NCBI GenBank assembly: GCA_036971615.1
Contig: JAYKKR010000003.1
Location: 806,001 to 870,000 of the forward strand
Direction of reading: 5' to 3'
Origin: Amyloporia xantha
Taxonomy: Eukaryota; Basidiomycota; Agaricomycetes; Polyporales; Adustoporiaceae
Length of the DNA stretch: 64,000 bases
Part shown: piece by piece, positions 44,173 to 54,582 of the stretch
How the letters are laid out: each line of letters starts with the position of its first letter
How positions within the stretch are numbered: the first letter of the stretch is position 1
The notes under the pieces: model-generated
Told to the model about the DNA's origin: nothing
The model's database searches: none
Seen by the model: the letters and a program-made list of their open reading frames with translations, nothing else
Translations under genes and position numbers: made by a program

Positions 44173-45148
44173 CTACTTATACCTTAACTTCCATTTTTTC
44201 TGATGAGGGGCGCTGGCGAGAGATGAGTAGTGCACGCTGATCCAGAGGCCTGAGCTCCTCCTCCTACAGTTACGGTCGAACGCTGCACGACACGTATACG
44301 AGGCCCTGGTGCACGCTCGATAGTGTTGTATGGGACAAACACCACCTTGCACGCCTGACACGTCAACTTGATGAGGAGGCCATAAGACGCAAATAAGGGT
44401 GCTCGACCACCTCCATGGTGATGCTGAGGTCGTAAAACTCCTGATGCACAGCACCGACTTGCGTAGCGCTGCGGGCTTAGACATATGCTCTATGTATCCC
44501 GTCGCCGTCGCTGTTGTCGCGAGACAAAGGCGGTCGTGTCGTACATATTCCGTGAAGTATTAACAGCGCTCGGGATAGAATTCCTTCACTGACTTGGAGA
44601 GGCTGGGGTTTGATGAAGGAACCCTGGTAACTTCTCACTTTCCCCTGCACGAAAGATCTGCCCGTATTCAGAATTCTGAGCTCGTGGGACGGGGTTGCGT
44701 CGATATTCAAGCTATGGTACGCAGCCAGAATAGCTCATGAGACACGAGACCGGGATAGCGCTTGAGGTAGATAGATGGATTGGCATCCTTTCTCTCATCA
44801 GATGCCCCACAGACGTCTCTCACCGTGGTTGAAATCTGTTGTTCGAGAGCTGAACTCCTTCCGGACATTTTCCGTCGCTGATAACATTAACCAAAGGAGG
44901 ACAATCTATTGATTCTGGGTCCAAACATAGGTTGACTGGCCAATCAGAAGCCGTTCTTCAGGATGTTCAAATTCCGAAAACACCAAAAGTCTGTAGTCAG
45001 CAGAATATACATGTATTGGTGAATCCACTGACTCCACCGTGGACTCCGTGGCGTTGGTGGAGTCACGAGACCCCGGCAGCCCAGCGCTTCTATCCCTAGC
45101 TCCCGGCACATCCCAATCGTGATCGGGACTTGACACCGTGTCAGCCAC
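44173..45148 (-). pseudogene. Unidentified gene or remnant within duplication copy 2
   Basis: The likely start is ATG at 45148 (MADTVSSPDHDWDVPGARD), reading to YRLLVFSEFEHPEERLLIGQ at about 44940. Further exon-like pieces follow: NIDATPSHELRILNTGRSF (about 44710-44650) and, near the left edge, LTCQACKVVFVPYNT with a CxxC pair. I could not connect all pieces through introns without ambiguity. The first copy at 1-560 lacks 11 in-frame codons (EHPEERLLIGQ region), so at least one copy is altered. No family recognised. Confidence 0.35.
44411..45001. repeat. Copy 2 of the direct duplication (partner 1-560)
   Basis: It is collinear with window bases 1-560 at about 97 percent identity by eye, with an extra 33 bp at about 44937-44969. 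The two copies lie 44.4 kb apart in the same orientation and bracket the PKS cluster and the first transposon block. Confidence 0.9.
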
Positions 45149-45383
45149 CCGTCCGCTTGGCCCTATGTCCTGTCAGCCCACGATGGGCTTGACTCCGTTT
45201 CCTGTCAGTTGTCAGCGCACTCGACGGCGGCCTCGCTCGCAGCAGCGGTCGTGCCCTTCATGCGTGCCCATACAAAAAAGCAGCTTGTTTGTTCGCCTTC
45301 GGCGCACCCTCCTCTCTTCTCGCATTCTTCCTCTCAGAGACACCCCCTCCCTCCGCACTTTCAATACATTTACTTCTAGTCCT

Positions 45384-45599
45384 ATGGGTCCGCAGACACG
45401 CTCCCGCACTCTTGCGAACATCAATGAACCACGCAAGTATGTCCCTTGTGACAATCCCAACTGCCCTGAGATGATACTCGCCGTCATCCTCTGCACGAAA
45501 ACAACCAACCGCGGCGCATTCTTTCGCAAGGTCAGCTTTATTATATGAACCCTCGCGCACACCACTATTGAGCGTGAAAAGGACAACACGCCGTTGTAA
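45384..45599 (+). CDS. Small cysteine-containing protein (possible zinc ribbon), tentative
   Basis: Two exons (45384-45530 and 45573-45599) join in phase through a 42-nt GTCAGC...TTGAG intron, giving 57 residues. It starts MGPQTRSRTLANINEPRK; CDNPNC and a later CTKTTNRGAFFRK give a Cys pattern loosely like a GRF zinc finger. The remaining frame downstream (about 45600-45880) may hold more exons of a longer protein. The family call is weak. Confidence 0.35.
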
Positions 45600-46125
45600 G
45601 GCTTGGTGCTCCTCCCGCTGTGCGATAAGCACACCTGGAAGGAACAGATCAAAGAGTCGAATGGGAAGGGGAGTGAAGACGTTCGCAGCGTCTGGCACGG
45701 AGGATGAGCAAGAGAGAAAAGAATTGATTGAGCTAGAGACTCGTAGGTATATGGGGGACGCTCTATGTGTGCTATTCCAGTCAAGTCGCAGTCGCAGTCC
45801 TAAGTACGCAGTAGATATCCCGGATCACAGTAAAATGGGTCAAGCCGCTTGCTCGCCCTCTCGTAGAAGTAAAACGCAGTGAAGCTCCGCTGAGCAAGAA
45901 AACCCAGTCGCGTGAAAGTCAAAGTCCCAGTCGCAGCTCGTACCAGATGATAGATGCCCCTTCCGCCTCGTCCCCCTTCCTCATATATACCTCGTCCCGC
46001 GTGCACTGCAACGTCACTCTCCCTCCCGCTTCCTCCCGCTACCTCCCGCTGCCTCCCCTCCGACTCTTCCCCTGACTTACTTATCCTCCTTCCGCACGCT
46101 CTTCCCTCCCTTCGTCTCATTCGCC

Positions 46126-46924
46126 ATGTCTGAGCCTGCCGAACCCACCGACCCCATCGGTTCCCTCCACGTCCGCCGCTACCTCCTCCTCGTAGACGTG
46201 CTTCGCGCTGAATGCATTGTTGAGCCTTCATTCTGCCCTTCCGATCCAGCTGCTTGGCTTGCCTGGGCGCACGGAGTGCACTGGCTGCTGGTTTGTCCAC
46301 TTTCTCTTTTACTTCTCTTTCCTTCCCCTCACTCCCATCCTGCAGCGCCTTGCCTATGAGGCTCGAGCCCAAGCCATAGCCGCGGGGAACCTCACACTCC
46401 CTCCGCTCACTGCCTTCATCACCCTCCGCGAGCTCGTCCACTATATCGACTTGATCTTCCGCTCCTCCCTGAGCCATCGCGGTGCAGTCCCCTATCCTGG
46501 GATCACCTGGAACCCCGACGAGGTTCGTTCCAATGCGCAGCGGGACGGAGCTGGTACTCCCCCTCCCCTTCCGTTGTACACGGAAGAGGCCTTCTGGACC
46601 CCTCCCTGCATCGCCGAGGAACGTACCGATGAAGCTTTAGAACGGCTCGAACTTGTCGCCCGCCAGTTCTCGGACACTTTGGACTGTATGCGTCCCTATC
46701 CGTGGGCGTTCGAAGACTTAGAGCACTCGATCTGTGTTGCCGCTCATGCTCTGGGAGGGAGGGGAGGACGTCGGGAGGGAAGTCCCTCGCGGGCCCGTAC
46801 CCCTGCGGAGGAGGATTTCCGTTACCACTGGGAGACTATTTATTGTCCCCCGCATCACCGCTCGTTCTCTGACGTCGGCGGGGAAGGGCCCGACGCTCCC
46901 ATCGACTTGTCGACCGTAGATTAG
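46126..46924 (+). CDS. Hypothetical protein, two exons
   Basis: The start is ATG at 46126 (MSEPAEPTDPIGSLHVRRY). Exon 1 ends near AHGVHWLL at about 46291, followed by an intron GTTTGT ... CTGCAG to about 46344. Exon 2 reads RLAYEARAQAIAAGNL and continues to the stop at 46922-46924 (...APIDLSTVD). The product is about 248 residues, helical in the first half, with conserved-looking WNPDEVRSNAQ and RPYPWAFEDLEHSICVAA segments. Pyrimidine-rich DNA precedes the start (about 45960-46125), as in many basidiomycete promoters. An overlapping minus-strand frame is low complexity and is rejected. I do not recognise the family. Confidence 0.6.
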
Positions 46925-47100
46925 TGTTCCGTCCTGTAGTCGTTCCATTCAAATGCCATGCTTGCTTCCGCCGAGCTCCCTTGTCCCGCGTGATCGCATC
47001 TCCTCCGTTCCGCTGTCTCGTCCTGCCCTACCGTCCGTTCATAGGGTAGCGCATACCCATTCCTTACACCGTGCATCGTCCTTGTGCCTCAGCAGCCTCC
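46925..47100. other. Short intergenic stretch
   Basis: Nothing is seen between the stop of the hypothetical gene and the transposase-associated fragment on the other strand. Confidence 0.5.
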
Positions 47101-47536
47101 GATCTGTACACATGGGGTTGATACAGATATGTGTGGGTGGATAGAGCATGTGCAATGCTGCGACAATGCAATCCATATTAATTCAAGACAATCACGGAGG
47201 CTGACATGAACTCACAAAGGTGGTACTCAAGATCAATGGGATCCAGAGCTACCGACTCCAACTCGTTGTCATCGCTATCCTCAGCATCCATCCATACCTC
47301 CTCCTTGAAGACATCCCACAAGCCATCTACATATCGGAGTGACAGGTGGAGGCGTATGCCGATGTACACCGCGACAGCATTCGGAAGAATTGGCGGGGCA
47401 CTGGCAGGGTCCCATGATGGAGCCTGAGAATGGATGACAATGTTCTTCAACGCCCTAGCAAACCGGATAAATCGGGTGGTGGCTGGAAAGTCGACAGCTT
47501 CCATGAGGCCATGGACGGCACGCATACGGTCGAATA
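47101..47536 (-). pseudogene. Fragment of a KDZ-transposase-associated cysteine-cluster protein
   Basis: The minus strand reads VFDRMRAVHGLMEAVDFPATT from 47536, then AVAVYIGIRLHLSLRYVDGL and WDVFKEEVW. After an intron (donor GTGAGT at about 47216, acceptor at 47158) it reads HMLYPPTHICINPMC. The helix-WDVFK-acidic-LYPPTxICxNPxC order is that of the CxC5-type cysteine cluster found with KDZ transposases in Agaricomycetes. The N-terminal side is cut off exactly where a transposon-type end (CATCAGGAAAAAC) begins at 47537, and the rest of the cysteine cluster is missing. It is a dead fragment. Confidence 0.6.
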
Positions 47537-48507
47537 CATCAGGAAAAACCTCCCGTGGTAATAAATACAAATGATGCCAGAATTATGTAGAATTGGAGTA
47601 ATTGGGATAATGGACGGTAAAGACAAGTAATTTATATGAAAGCCATTTGTAATCACTTCTACTTGTCTTGTTGTCAATATAGCTTGTCATTAGCCAATGG
47701 ATTTATAACTGATCATAACTGTCGAGCTATTGACAATATTCATATTACATTGTTTTCTCAGAAATTGAGTAATTCCAGCTAATATGGCAGAATGTTGAGC
47801 TGTTATTACTAAAGTATCTACAGATGTTCAAAAAATAAATTGTCCCCATCTGCTGACAAGCTGGGCAACAGAACTGTATAAGAAACAAATTGCATAATAG
47901 TTGTGACAGAGCTGAAAGTTTGAACCAACATGTTACTTTCACCTTAGAGTGTCGTTTTGGACTTGTCCAAATTTTGCGCATGCCATGTCACATGATGAGT
48001 GGAAACTGCCAGTCGCACGTGAACCGTTTGCCACGTCAGGACAGCGCACGGTGTGTTCTTGACCTTGGAACGTCTTTCACATCTCGTCTACAATGGGGCT
48101 TTGACGTTTCTCATCTTCTTTCTTGTTTGTGGATATCCTATGGGTTCTGAATCTCTGTCGCCAGTGGTGAGTTCATGTTATCATCTCCTCTGCTCATGAC
48201 ATGTTGACTTCCCTTCTGAACGGCGTATCCATATACAAGGAGGTAGAAAGAACAGAGGAGGTCCACAGGGGCAGGCAGAGGAAGGAGAAGGAGAGAGGGG
48301 GCCAAGGATTGCGACCTGGACAAAAGACATGCCAGGCCCGTGACTACCAACCCCGCATTGAAGCCTCCGTCGCATCCACCTCTGCCGCAGTTGCATTCTC
48401 GTCGAGCACGCCCGCCAAGCAGTCCATCTCCATTACTCAACCCTCGACCTTCTGGCGCGCCCGTCCGACGATCAGTATCACCAGCACGTTCGATGTCTGT
48501 TACTCCG
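47537..48507. other. Transposon-type end at 47537, then AT-rich DNA
   Basis: CATCAGGAAAAACC at 47537 matches the family end and resembles the lone end at 23251 (both continue with CCTCC/CTCC and GGTA/GGTAAT). No partner right end was found before the next element starts at 48508. At about 48340-48507 the + strand reads TTNPALKPPSHPPLPQLHSR and SRARPPSS-like proline-rich text that could be the disordered end of a host protein, cut by the element at 48508. Confidence 0.45.
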
Positions 48508-50537
48508 CATCAGGAAAAACACTTTTTCCCTGAGACACTCTGGGATATATGAGATTTGTCAGGTTGTCTCAGGTAGTCCCAGAGCATCCCAGGTCATCTT
48601 TGATTGCTCTGAGTTGCTCTGAGATATTCAGATAATTTCAGAGCATCCCAGGCTATCCTTTATGTCTTTGAGGTGCTTTAGAATTTGGAAGATTATATTC
48701 AAGTTGTGATTGGACAGTCTGGCATGTATATAAATCAGTTTAAGTTTATAATACTTGATAAATTGCTGATATTTCTTAGCTCTATCTTCCTGTATTGATT
48801 GAGTCACATTGATTAGATAGAAAACAATTAATGACTCTATTAGTTCCATTTTTGATATCTATGTTCACTTCTTTCTATGATATTCTACAGCATGCTCTTG
48901 CACTAGCACTGTGATTTATAGGCTACATGGAGGAAAATTCAATAATGATCACATCATGATTTGATTTCTTATTGATGTAGAGAGGTAAATGAGTGTCAGT
49001 GTTCTTGTATGCTTTAAAATAGAGTTGTTAATATTAGATTATTGAATAGACAAATACTTATTCTCCAACTTGATTTAGAACTTTGCTTTGAGATGCTAGT
49101 GACATTATATAATTATTCAAGTTTTCTCAGAGAAGTTCAGAGATAGCCTGGGTTGCTATTGTACAACACTCTGAGCCAATTAGTATATCAGTTATTCCAG
49201 CTCTCAATCAGGGTAAGTTATTCCTATATTTCTGAAGAGAATATTTTAATTCAGCAATAAAAATGACCTAAGAAGAGTGTAGGCCACTAATAGTAAGTGT
49301 GATGATAGCTATGCAAAAATGCTTGATAATGAGACATTAAAGTAGAAGGCAGACAGATATTAGAGTGAAAATGCCAATCTGAGTGAAGAAGGTCATTATT
49401 ACCTTAATTGGTATACAGGCTGTCACGACAGCCTGTACTGTTTGGATGTTTGGCCAATGTTTGGCTTTTATTTGGCCCATGTTTGACACGTCACAAAGCA
49501 ACATGCGCGTTCTCTCCTTGTACCATCACCATTGTCTAAGTTAGCTCCTGCCTCTCCTCTGTGTACATCTCTAACTTGTGCCTATACTTTCTACATTCTG
49601 ATATACTCTTATTGAGACTACAGCTGGCCCTTCTGTCTGTTCTCTGGTGTCTCTATGTGACTTCTGTTGTTCCTTTTGAATGCTGGTGAGTTCACTGTCT
49701 CCAACAGGCTTGGCTTATACTTGGTGGACAATGGTTTATCTGGAGGCTTGTGAGACATGATTTATGTGAGTCTGTAGATCACCTGCAAATTCTGTTCTCT
49801 CTGTCAGATAACCTCCACTGCTACAGTTGTAAAACTAGTCTCTAATCTGTTCTACCATTGTTATCAAAGTGAGTGTATTGTCTTGCTGGGTATACTAATG
49901 ACATGTCATCCTAGACTGTATTTAGACCTCCAGCACTGTCTGAGAATTTAAGGTGAGTTCATGCCACATCACACATACTGTCATCTTCTCATAAATTGGA
50001 CAGTATCTAGACTTCTGCTCTTCATTCCAGATATGTACTAGGAGTCATGAATTTTGATGGTATGTTTTTACAGATGCAGAAATAATGTATTAACTGACAG
50101 AAGTCTTCATAGTTATTCTAATCTCCTTCAGTTTCATAGACTGTATATATGATATGGTTACAGTGAGTACTTGCATACTATTTGACAGACATCAGCTTAC
50201 TATCCCTATTGATAGTTGCCTTCTGTAGTATTAGAATAATATACATTTGTTTTGATTTATAAATATATCTCATTTATTATGAAATAATCTGAGTGATTCT
50301 GTGTAATTCTGAGACAATCTAAGAGCAATACATATATCTTTGAGTGTGCTCTCAGAGTAATTCAGATATACTCTGCAGGAACTCTGAGATGCTCTCAGAG
50401 ATTTGACCTAGAAGGAGTTTGTCTGAGGGCTACCTGGGACACTCTGAGCACTCTGAGCACTCTGAGTGCTCTGAGTGCTCTAGGACACTCTAGGACAGTC
50501 CTAGAGTGTCCTAGTACCAAATATGTTTTTCCTGATG
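48508..50537. mobile_element. Non-autonomous DNA transposon, 2030 bp (copy A', inverted)
   Basis: Same length as copy A (24052-26081) and close to identical by eye, in the opposite orientation. Ends are CATCAGGAAAAAC and GTTTTTCCTGATG. A 35-nt near-perfect palindrome (CTAGGACACTCTAGGAC plus its complement) ends about 17 nt before the right terminal repeat. The central palindrome is at 49414-49437, and the 73-codon frame is on the minus strand (48849-48628), differing from its twin at one residue. The right half (+ strand) has GTGAGT donors at 49686, 49766, 49869, 49953 and 50163 with nearby acceptors; the unit 49869-49914 even has a TACTAATGAC branch motif. Confidence 0.87.
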
Positions 50538-50611
50538 TATACCTGGCCGTGTTCTGTTGGAAACGCATTGCTGGGATTGCGTAGTAAGTAAGGAGCTTAT
50601 TATCGCTTTCA

Positions 50612-50968
50612 GCTATTGACTGGAAGCAAAACATACAGACGCCGTCATATGATTTGCACCGTCTATATGCCGTTCCATGGGAACGCATGACAGCTGACAC
50701 TCCCCCCCAACCTGGGCCACCTGTATGCATTGCTGAATATCGCGATGGTACTGGTGTGAGGCCGTATTGGCTTGTTTATGATTTCACATCACCTACCGTC
50801 AGCATTCATCCTTGTTTAGAGGTAATGTCAGCATTTATACCTCTGCTTCGTCAATATGACAATGTCGTGAGAGTTCGTTGACCATACATCAATGGCGAGC
50901 GATCACTGACAAATTAACAGGTAGCTGAAATTAAGAAGTGGATAGAAGCTGGTTTGAATGTGCATTAA
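50612..50968 (+). pseudogene. 3' part of an unidentified gene, cut by the transposon
   Basis: A readable frame AIDWKQNIQTPSYDLHRLYA runs on as VPWERMTADTPPQPGPPVCIA, then RPYWLVYDFTSPTVSIHPC. An intron around 50821-50919 leads to VAEIKKWIEAGLNVH and a stop near 50968. No start is visible, because copy A' ends 75 bp upstream. The left part may lie before 48508. Family unknown. Confidence 0.4.
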
Positions 50969-51208
50969 ACTAAACAGCAGAACGTAAAAAAGATACTAAC
51001 ATATCTGTGCAGGAAACGATGCTTCTGGATGAGGCGCCATACTCGCCGAGGCCTGTTGAGAGTGACGGTATCCGTTATATACAGCGGTACTGCGAGAATG
51101 GAAGGAGGGATGCTGAGCAGCAATATGCATACGAGTTAAATAATCCACGCCGACTATTGTCGGAGAACTACAATTAAAAAGGATTGTACCGTTCAATTCA
51201 ATAAGAAT

Positions 51209-52673
51209 TTAGTCAGCTTGCTGGCCATCATTAGAATCGGAATTCCGTTCCTCTTCTCCATCGTCTTCAGCAAGTGTGGCGAGAAACGCAGCTTCTTCTC
51301 CATCATAGCGCTCTCTCGGAGTATCATCAGCATGGTGATCGGGAAATAGCCTTCTGTTAAGGTATGTGATTAGATTCTTGTAGTTGCGCTGCTGATTTCG
51401 ATTTTCAGCTTGTCGTCCAAGGAGTTCACAGTGTTTGTTGTAAAAGTCAAGAAATTGATGCTCGCCGCATTGTTCAGAGAATTCTATGGCACCGGAGAGC
51501 ACAAAATAATCCTGAATATTCCAGAAGATAAGCTACTAGTAGCACGGGAATAGGACAAAGTACGATTGTAGTTGAACTTACAGCTGTTGCCCTGAATGCC
51601 AAGAGAGGATCAGTTACCTCTGTCAATCCCCATAATTCCGCATTTCCCTTGCGTGCCTTCGCATGACGGGACCCAGTTCTCGCAGCTGACAGCCCATTCA
51701 GGAGAAACTGTAGTGTCTGTGAATGATCATAAGTACTTCTGGTGTCCAATAGTCTGAAAATGAGTTACGTTACATTGAGGACAATATCACTGCGCATGTG
51801 ACCGGTAGTGCGGTCAGCTGCCGTCTTCAAGTCACGGTCATAGAGAAATCGCTTCTCATGCAAAAGAGCTGCCACTTCAGGAATCAAGGGCCGTTTCTCC
51901 CGATTACCGAAGTCTTTGTTATGGATTCCGAAGATATCACCTGCTACATTGGCGAGACCATGAACGTGGGTTGAACGTAAAGTACGTGAACCTTCATTGA
52001 ACTTTTTGATACATGAGGCAGCGATTGATCAATCAGCAATGCATGTTTGGATAATGAATAAAAAGATAATACCCGTTCATGAAACCATTTCTCATGCACG
52101 TGCATGCGTAGAGTTTCTGGAAGCATTTTGACAAGGCGGATTGCCTGATCTTCAGCTTCACAGGAACCCTGCGGCTCTAGGGCATCAATGTCAGACACGT
52201 CGTCAGGAATGTACTTAAAGAGGGCTGTGTCAGGCCATAATGTGTCTGCTGCCGTGAATGCTTTTCCAGCATGTAGTGCAGCATCCCGGAGCGCACTACG
52301 ACCCTCTCCATGTATACCGCGCCTCCTTTTCCTTCGTACCGCGTTGTTCTCCTCATCGCTTCCCTTGTTGTGTTCATCATCTATCACTGACGTTTCGAGT
52401 TCTGCAATCTTATTGGCCTGATTTTCGATGGTTGTCTGCAGGTTCACTGTGTTCTCCTGAACATTGTGAAATGCCTGGTGACGGACTCGAGCTTCAGTGA
52501 ATAGATAATTTCATAACAGACCAAAAACATGCTCGTTTGAGATCCTTGTACTTCCGCTTGCTAACAGTCTTGCTACCTTCGTTGGTCTCCACGTTTTCCG
52601 TTGAAGGTGGTATAACTTGACTCGGGCTTATTCCATGGTGACGAGAATCATTTGTCCCAGGCCCGGGAGGCAT
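51209..52673 (-). CDS. Transposon-associated hypothetical protein (DUF6698-like, tentative)
   Basis: The likely start is ATG at 52673-52671 (MPPGPGTNDSRHHGIS). After an intron comes a coiled-coil stretch (NLQTTIENQANKIAELETSV, about 52445-52385), a basic patch RRKRRRG, then GRSALRDAALHAGKAF, EKWFHER, an intron, KFNEGSRTLRSTHVHGLANV, RPLIPEVAALLHEKRFLYDR, a segment ending LLDTRSTYDHSQTLQFLL, and a last exon with HQFLDFYNKHCELL and YLNRRLFPDHHAD. Introns are ordinary and I see no stop. The layout (long N-tail, LIP...LLxxxR..., C-terminal FYNxH...LFP) resembles a fungal-only family of unknown function often found beside DNA transposons. I call it tentatively. Confidence 0.55.
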
Positions 52674-52863
52674 AGCTGCAGCATACCAGGTAAGACAGTG
52701 GGCAGAAGAAATAGTTTTATAGTAAGAAAAGACGAAAAGCAGATTGAGCCTTTCGGCGCAGTTGACAACGGGCAGAAATCTACAGCCGGTTGCTTTCGTA
52801 ACCTGATTTGGTGCCACACCTTCTACAAAAGGAAATAGTCATACAGTTGCGACAACAGACATA

Positions 52864-54162
52864 TCAATGTACAGTATTGAGACACAAATACATGTCTGGA
52901 CTGGAAAGGTCCTGTACCACATGAATGGAGGAGCCAGGAGATACTGTGACGATATGACAGCTACGAATTATGGCCTCAATGAAAACAAAGACATCCTCAT
53001 TATGATCATGAAGCTGAATGAAGCCAGTCCTGTCCCGTCCGATTGTCACAAATCGGTGCAGATAGGCGACTCGATAAACTTGATCAGCAAGCCTCGCTTC
53101 AAAAAAGGTGTGTATCCGGGCAAACCATAAACCACCAACACCCTGAACAAGGACCCCGTCATGACGTGGGCCAGACTTTCGCCAATTGGATGTTGCACGA
53201 ACCATGTCTCTCCGTAATTTTCCTGACATCATACAAACATACTTGATGCGAAGGCAATGGAATTGCCATAGCTGCAAGTATAATACTAAACAATGTATAA
53301 GCTATACAGCAACATATTACGCACCGGAGATATCTGTGTCCACTTCAATGGTATATTGTCATCGAGAACTTCTGATAATTGGGATAGTTTCTTATCAAAA
53401 TTCTTGAGAGGAAGGTCAACCACTAGACGCATGAAGTTTGCAACCGTCACTGCTTTTGAGCGAGCACCAACGTGGACGTGGCCGGAATCACTCAGGTGAG
53501 TGCTTTCAGACTCGGAGGATGGCATGGCAGCTTCAGAGGCATCATCATAATCTTGCACACGCATACGGATGGCAAGGACAGCATCGCGTTCTTGAGACAT
53601 TCGGGTCATCTGTAGTCAACACTCGTATAAGTGGGCAATCATCATTGGAGATGATTTTACCTGAATATCCATGCTATCAGGTTGACGATTACTCCTCTGA
53701 TAATCCCGCTTTGTCTGGGGATGAAGGGCTTCCCCGAGACTTGTCTCATAGTTATCAGCAGGACCTTTATGCCGGATGCAGTCCACTGTATGTTTTATGA
53801 AGTGATTCTTGACCCATGAGAATGATAGGCCCCAATCGGTCTCTCGGATTTCCTGGAATGGCAGGCAAATGAACAGCACGTCAACAAGAATACAGAAGCA
53901 TAGATTGTACGAAAAAGATACAAAACTAACCTTGACGATGTCACCGAACCGATCCATATGACGGGAAAGGTACTCCAGTATGACAAGAGAATGCTTTGGT
54001 AAGCAAATGAATGCAAGCCAATTCGCGCAAGGCTGGCTGCAATAACGGCTCCACTTCCGGCCAAAGACCATCAAAGAAAACTGGCAGATACTGGATTATT
54101 GAGAGTTAGTTCAAAATGAAGAGATTAGAAAACATCAACAAACATGAAGGATTTGCCCATGC
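52864..54162 (-). pseudogene. C-terminal half of a split transposase-like gene
   Basis: Reading down from 54162: HGQILH at the insertion edge, an intron (acceptor about 54092), FFDGLWPEVEPLLQPALREL, a one-base frame change near 54000, SLVILEYLSRHMDRFGDIVK, then after an intron EIRETDWGLSFSWVKNHFIK, HKGPADNYETSLGEALHPQ and DYQRSNRQPDSMDIQ. Next come MSQERDAVLAIRMRVQDYDD and VHVGARSKAVTVANF, then GGLWFARIHTFFEARLADQV and a C-terminus ending MYLCLNTVH at 52864. This order is that of a large agaricomycete transposase-like family (Plavaka/EnSpm-like by my recollection). The N-terminal half lies at 62163-64000. The frame change suggests the gene is dead. Confidence 0.6.
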
Positions 54163-54165
54163 CAC

Positions 54166-54515
54166 TGTTACGATTTCCTTGATTATTTCGTCTTACTGTT
54201 CATTTGCTTCGTTGTCATGCCTAACCATGACTCACTGTACTATACTTAGCGCGCAACCGCTATGACTCCTCCTCCATTCCACACTGCCTCGTCGTCATGC
54301 GCAACCATGACTCATCTCTTACTCAGCTACCACCTGACTCCTACTTCGCATTACTCATGCTCAACCATGACTAGCTATATAAACCCCTACTTACTCGCTC
54401 TATCCCTTAGTCTTTCGCTCTTGTATAACTACTGTCTTACAGCACTACTTTGAATAACATCGCCTCGCTCTACGTCGCACCGTAGGCTACCTTCGTCCCC
54501 ACTGCGCTCCTAACA
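54166..54515 (+). repeat. Gypsy-2 left LTR
   Basis: A 350-bp LTR with a TATATAAA box at 54376-54383. Several copies of CAACCATGACT (and similar) occur at about 54215, 54302 and 54362. Transcription should start about 30 bp after the TATA box, where AGTCTTTCGCT (54409-54419) lies. Confidence 0.93.
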
Positions 54516-54517
54516 TT

Positions 54518-54528
54518 AGCGAAAGACT
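54518..54528 (+). promoter_or_regulatory. Predicted self-primer binding site of Gypsy-2
   Basis: AGCGAAAGACT, two bases after the left LTR, is the exact reverse complement of AGTCTTTCGCT at 54409-54419, 33 nt after the start of the TATA box. In Tf1 the first 11 nt of the mRNA fold back on such a site to prime minus-strand DNA, so a tRNA would not be needed. Confidence 0.7.
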
Positions 54529-54582
54529 CTAGCCTACCCTGCAAACCGTGGCTACTAGAAGCTACATCACTGCCCCTGCGGG

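Noticed and set aside
45800..46477. A 225-codon minus-strand frame opposite the gene at 46126
   Set aside because: It is Gly/Arg/Glu low complexity generated by the complement of pyrimidine-rich promoter and exon sequence; the + strand has a start, a good intron and a protein-like product.
54262..54453. A 63-codon ORF repeated at 61631-61822
   Set aside because: It is LTR sequence of Gypsy-2; the ATG-rich text comes from repeated CAACCATGACT.
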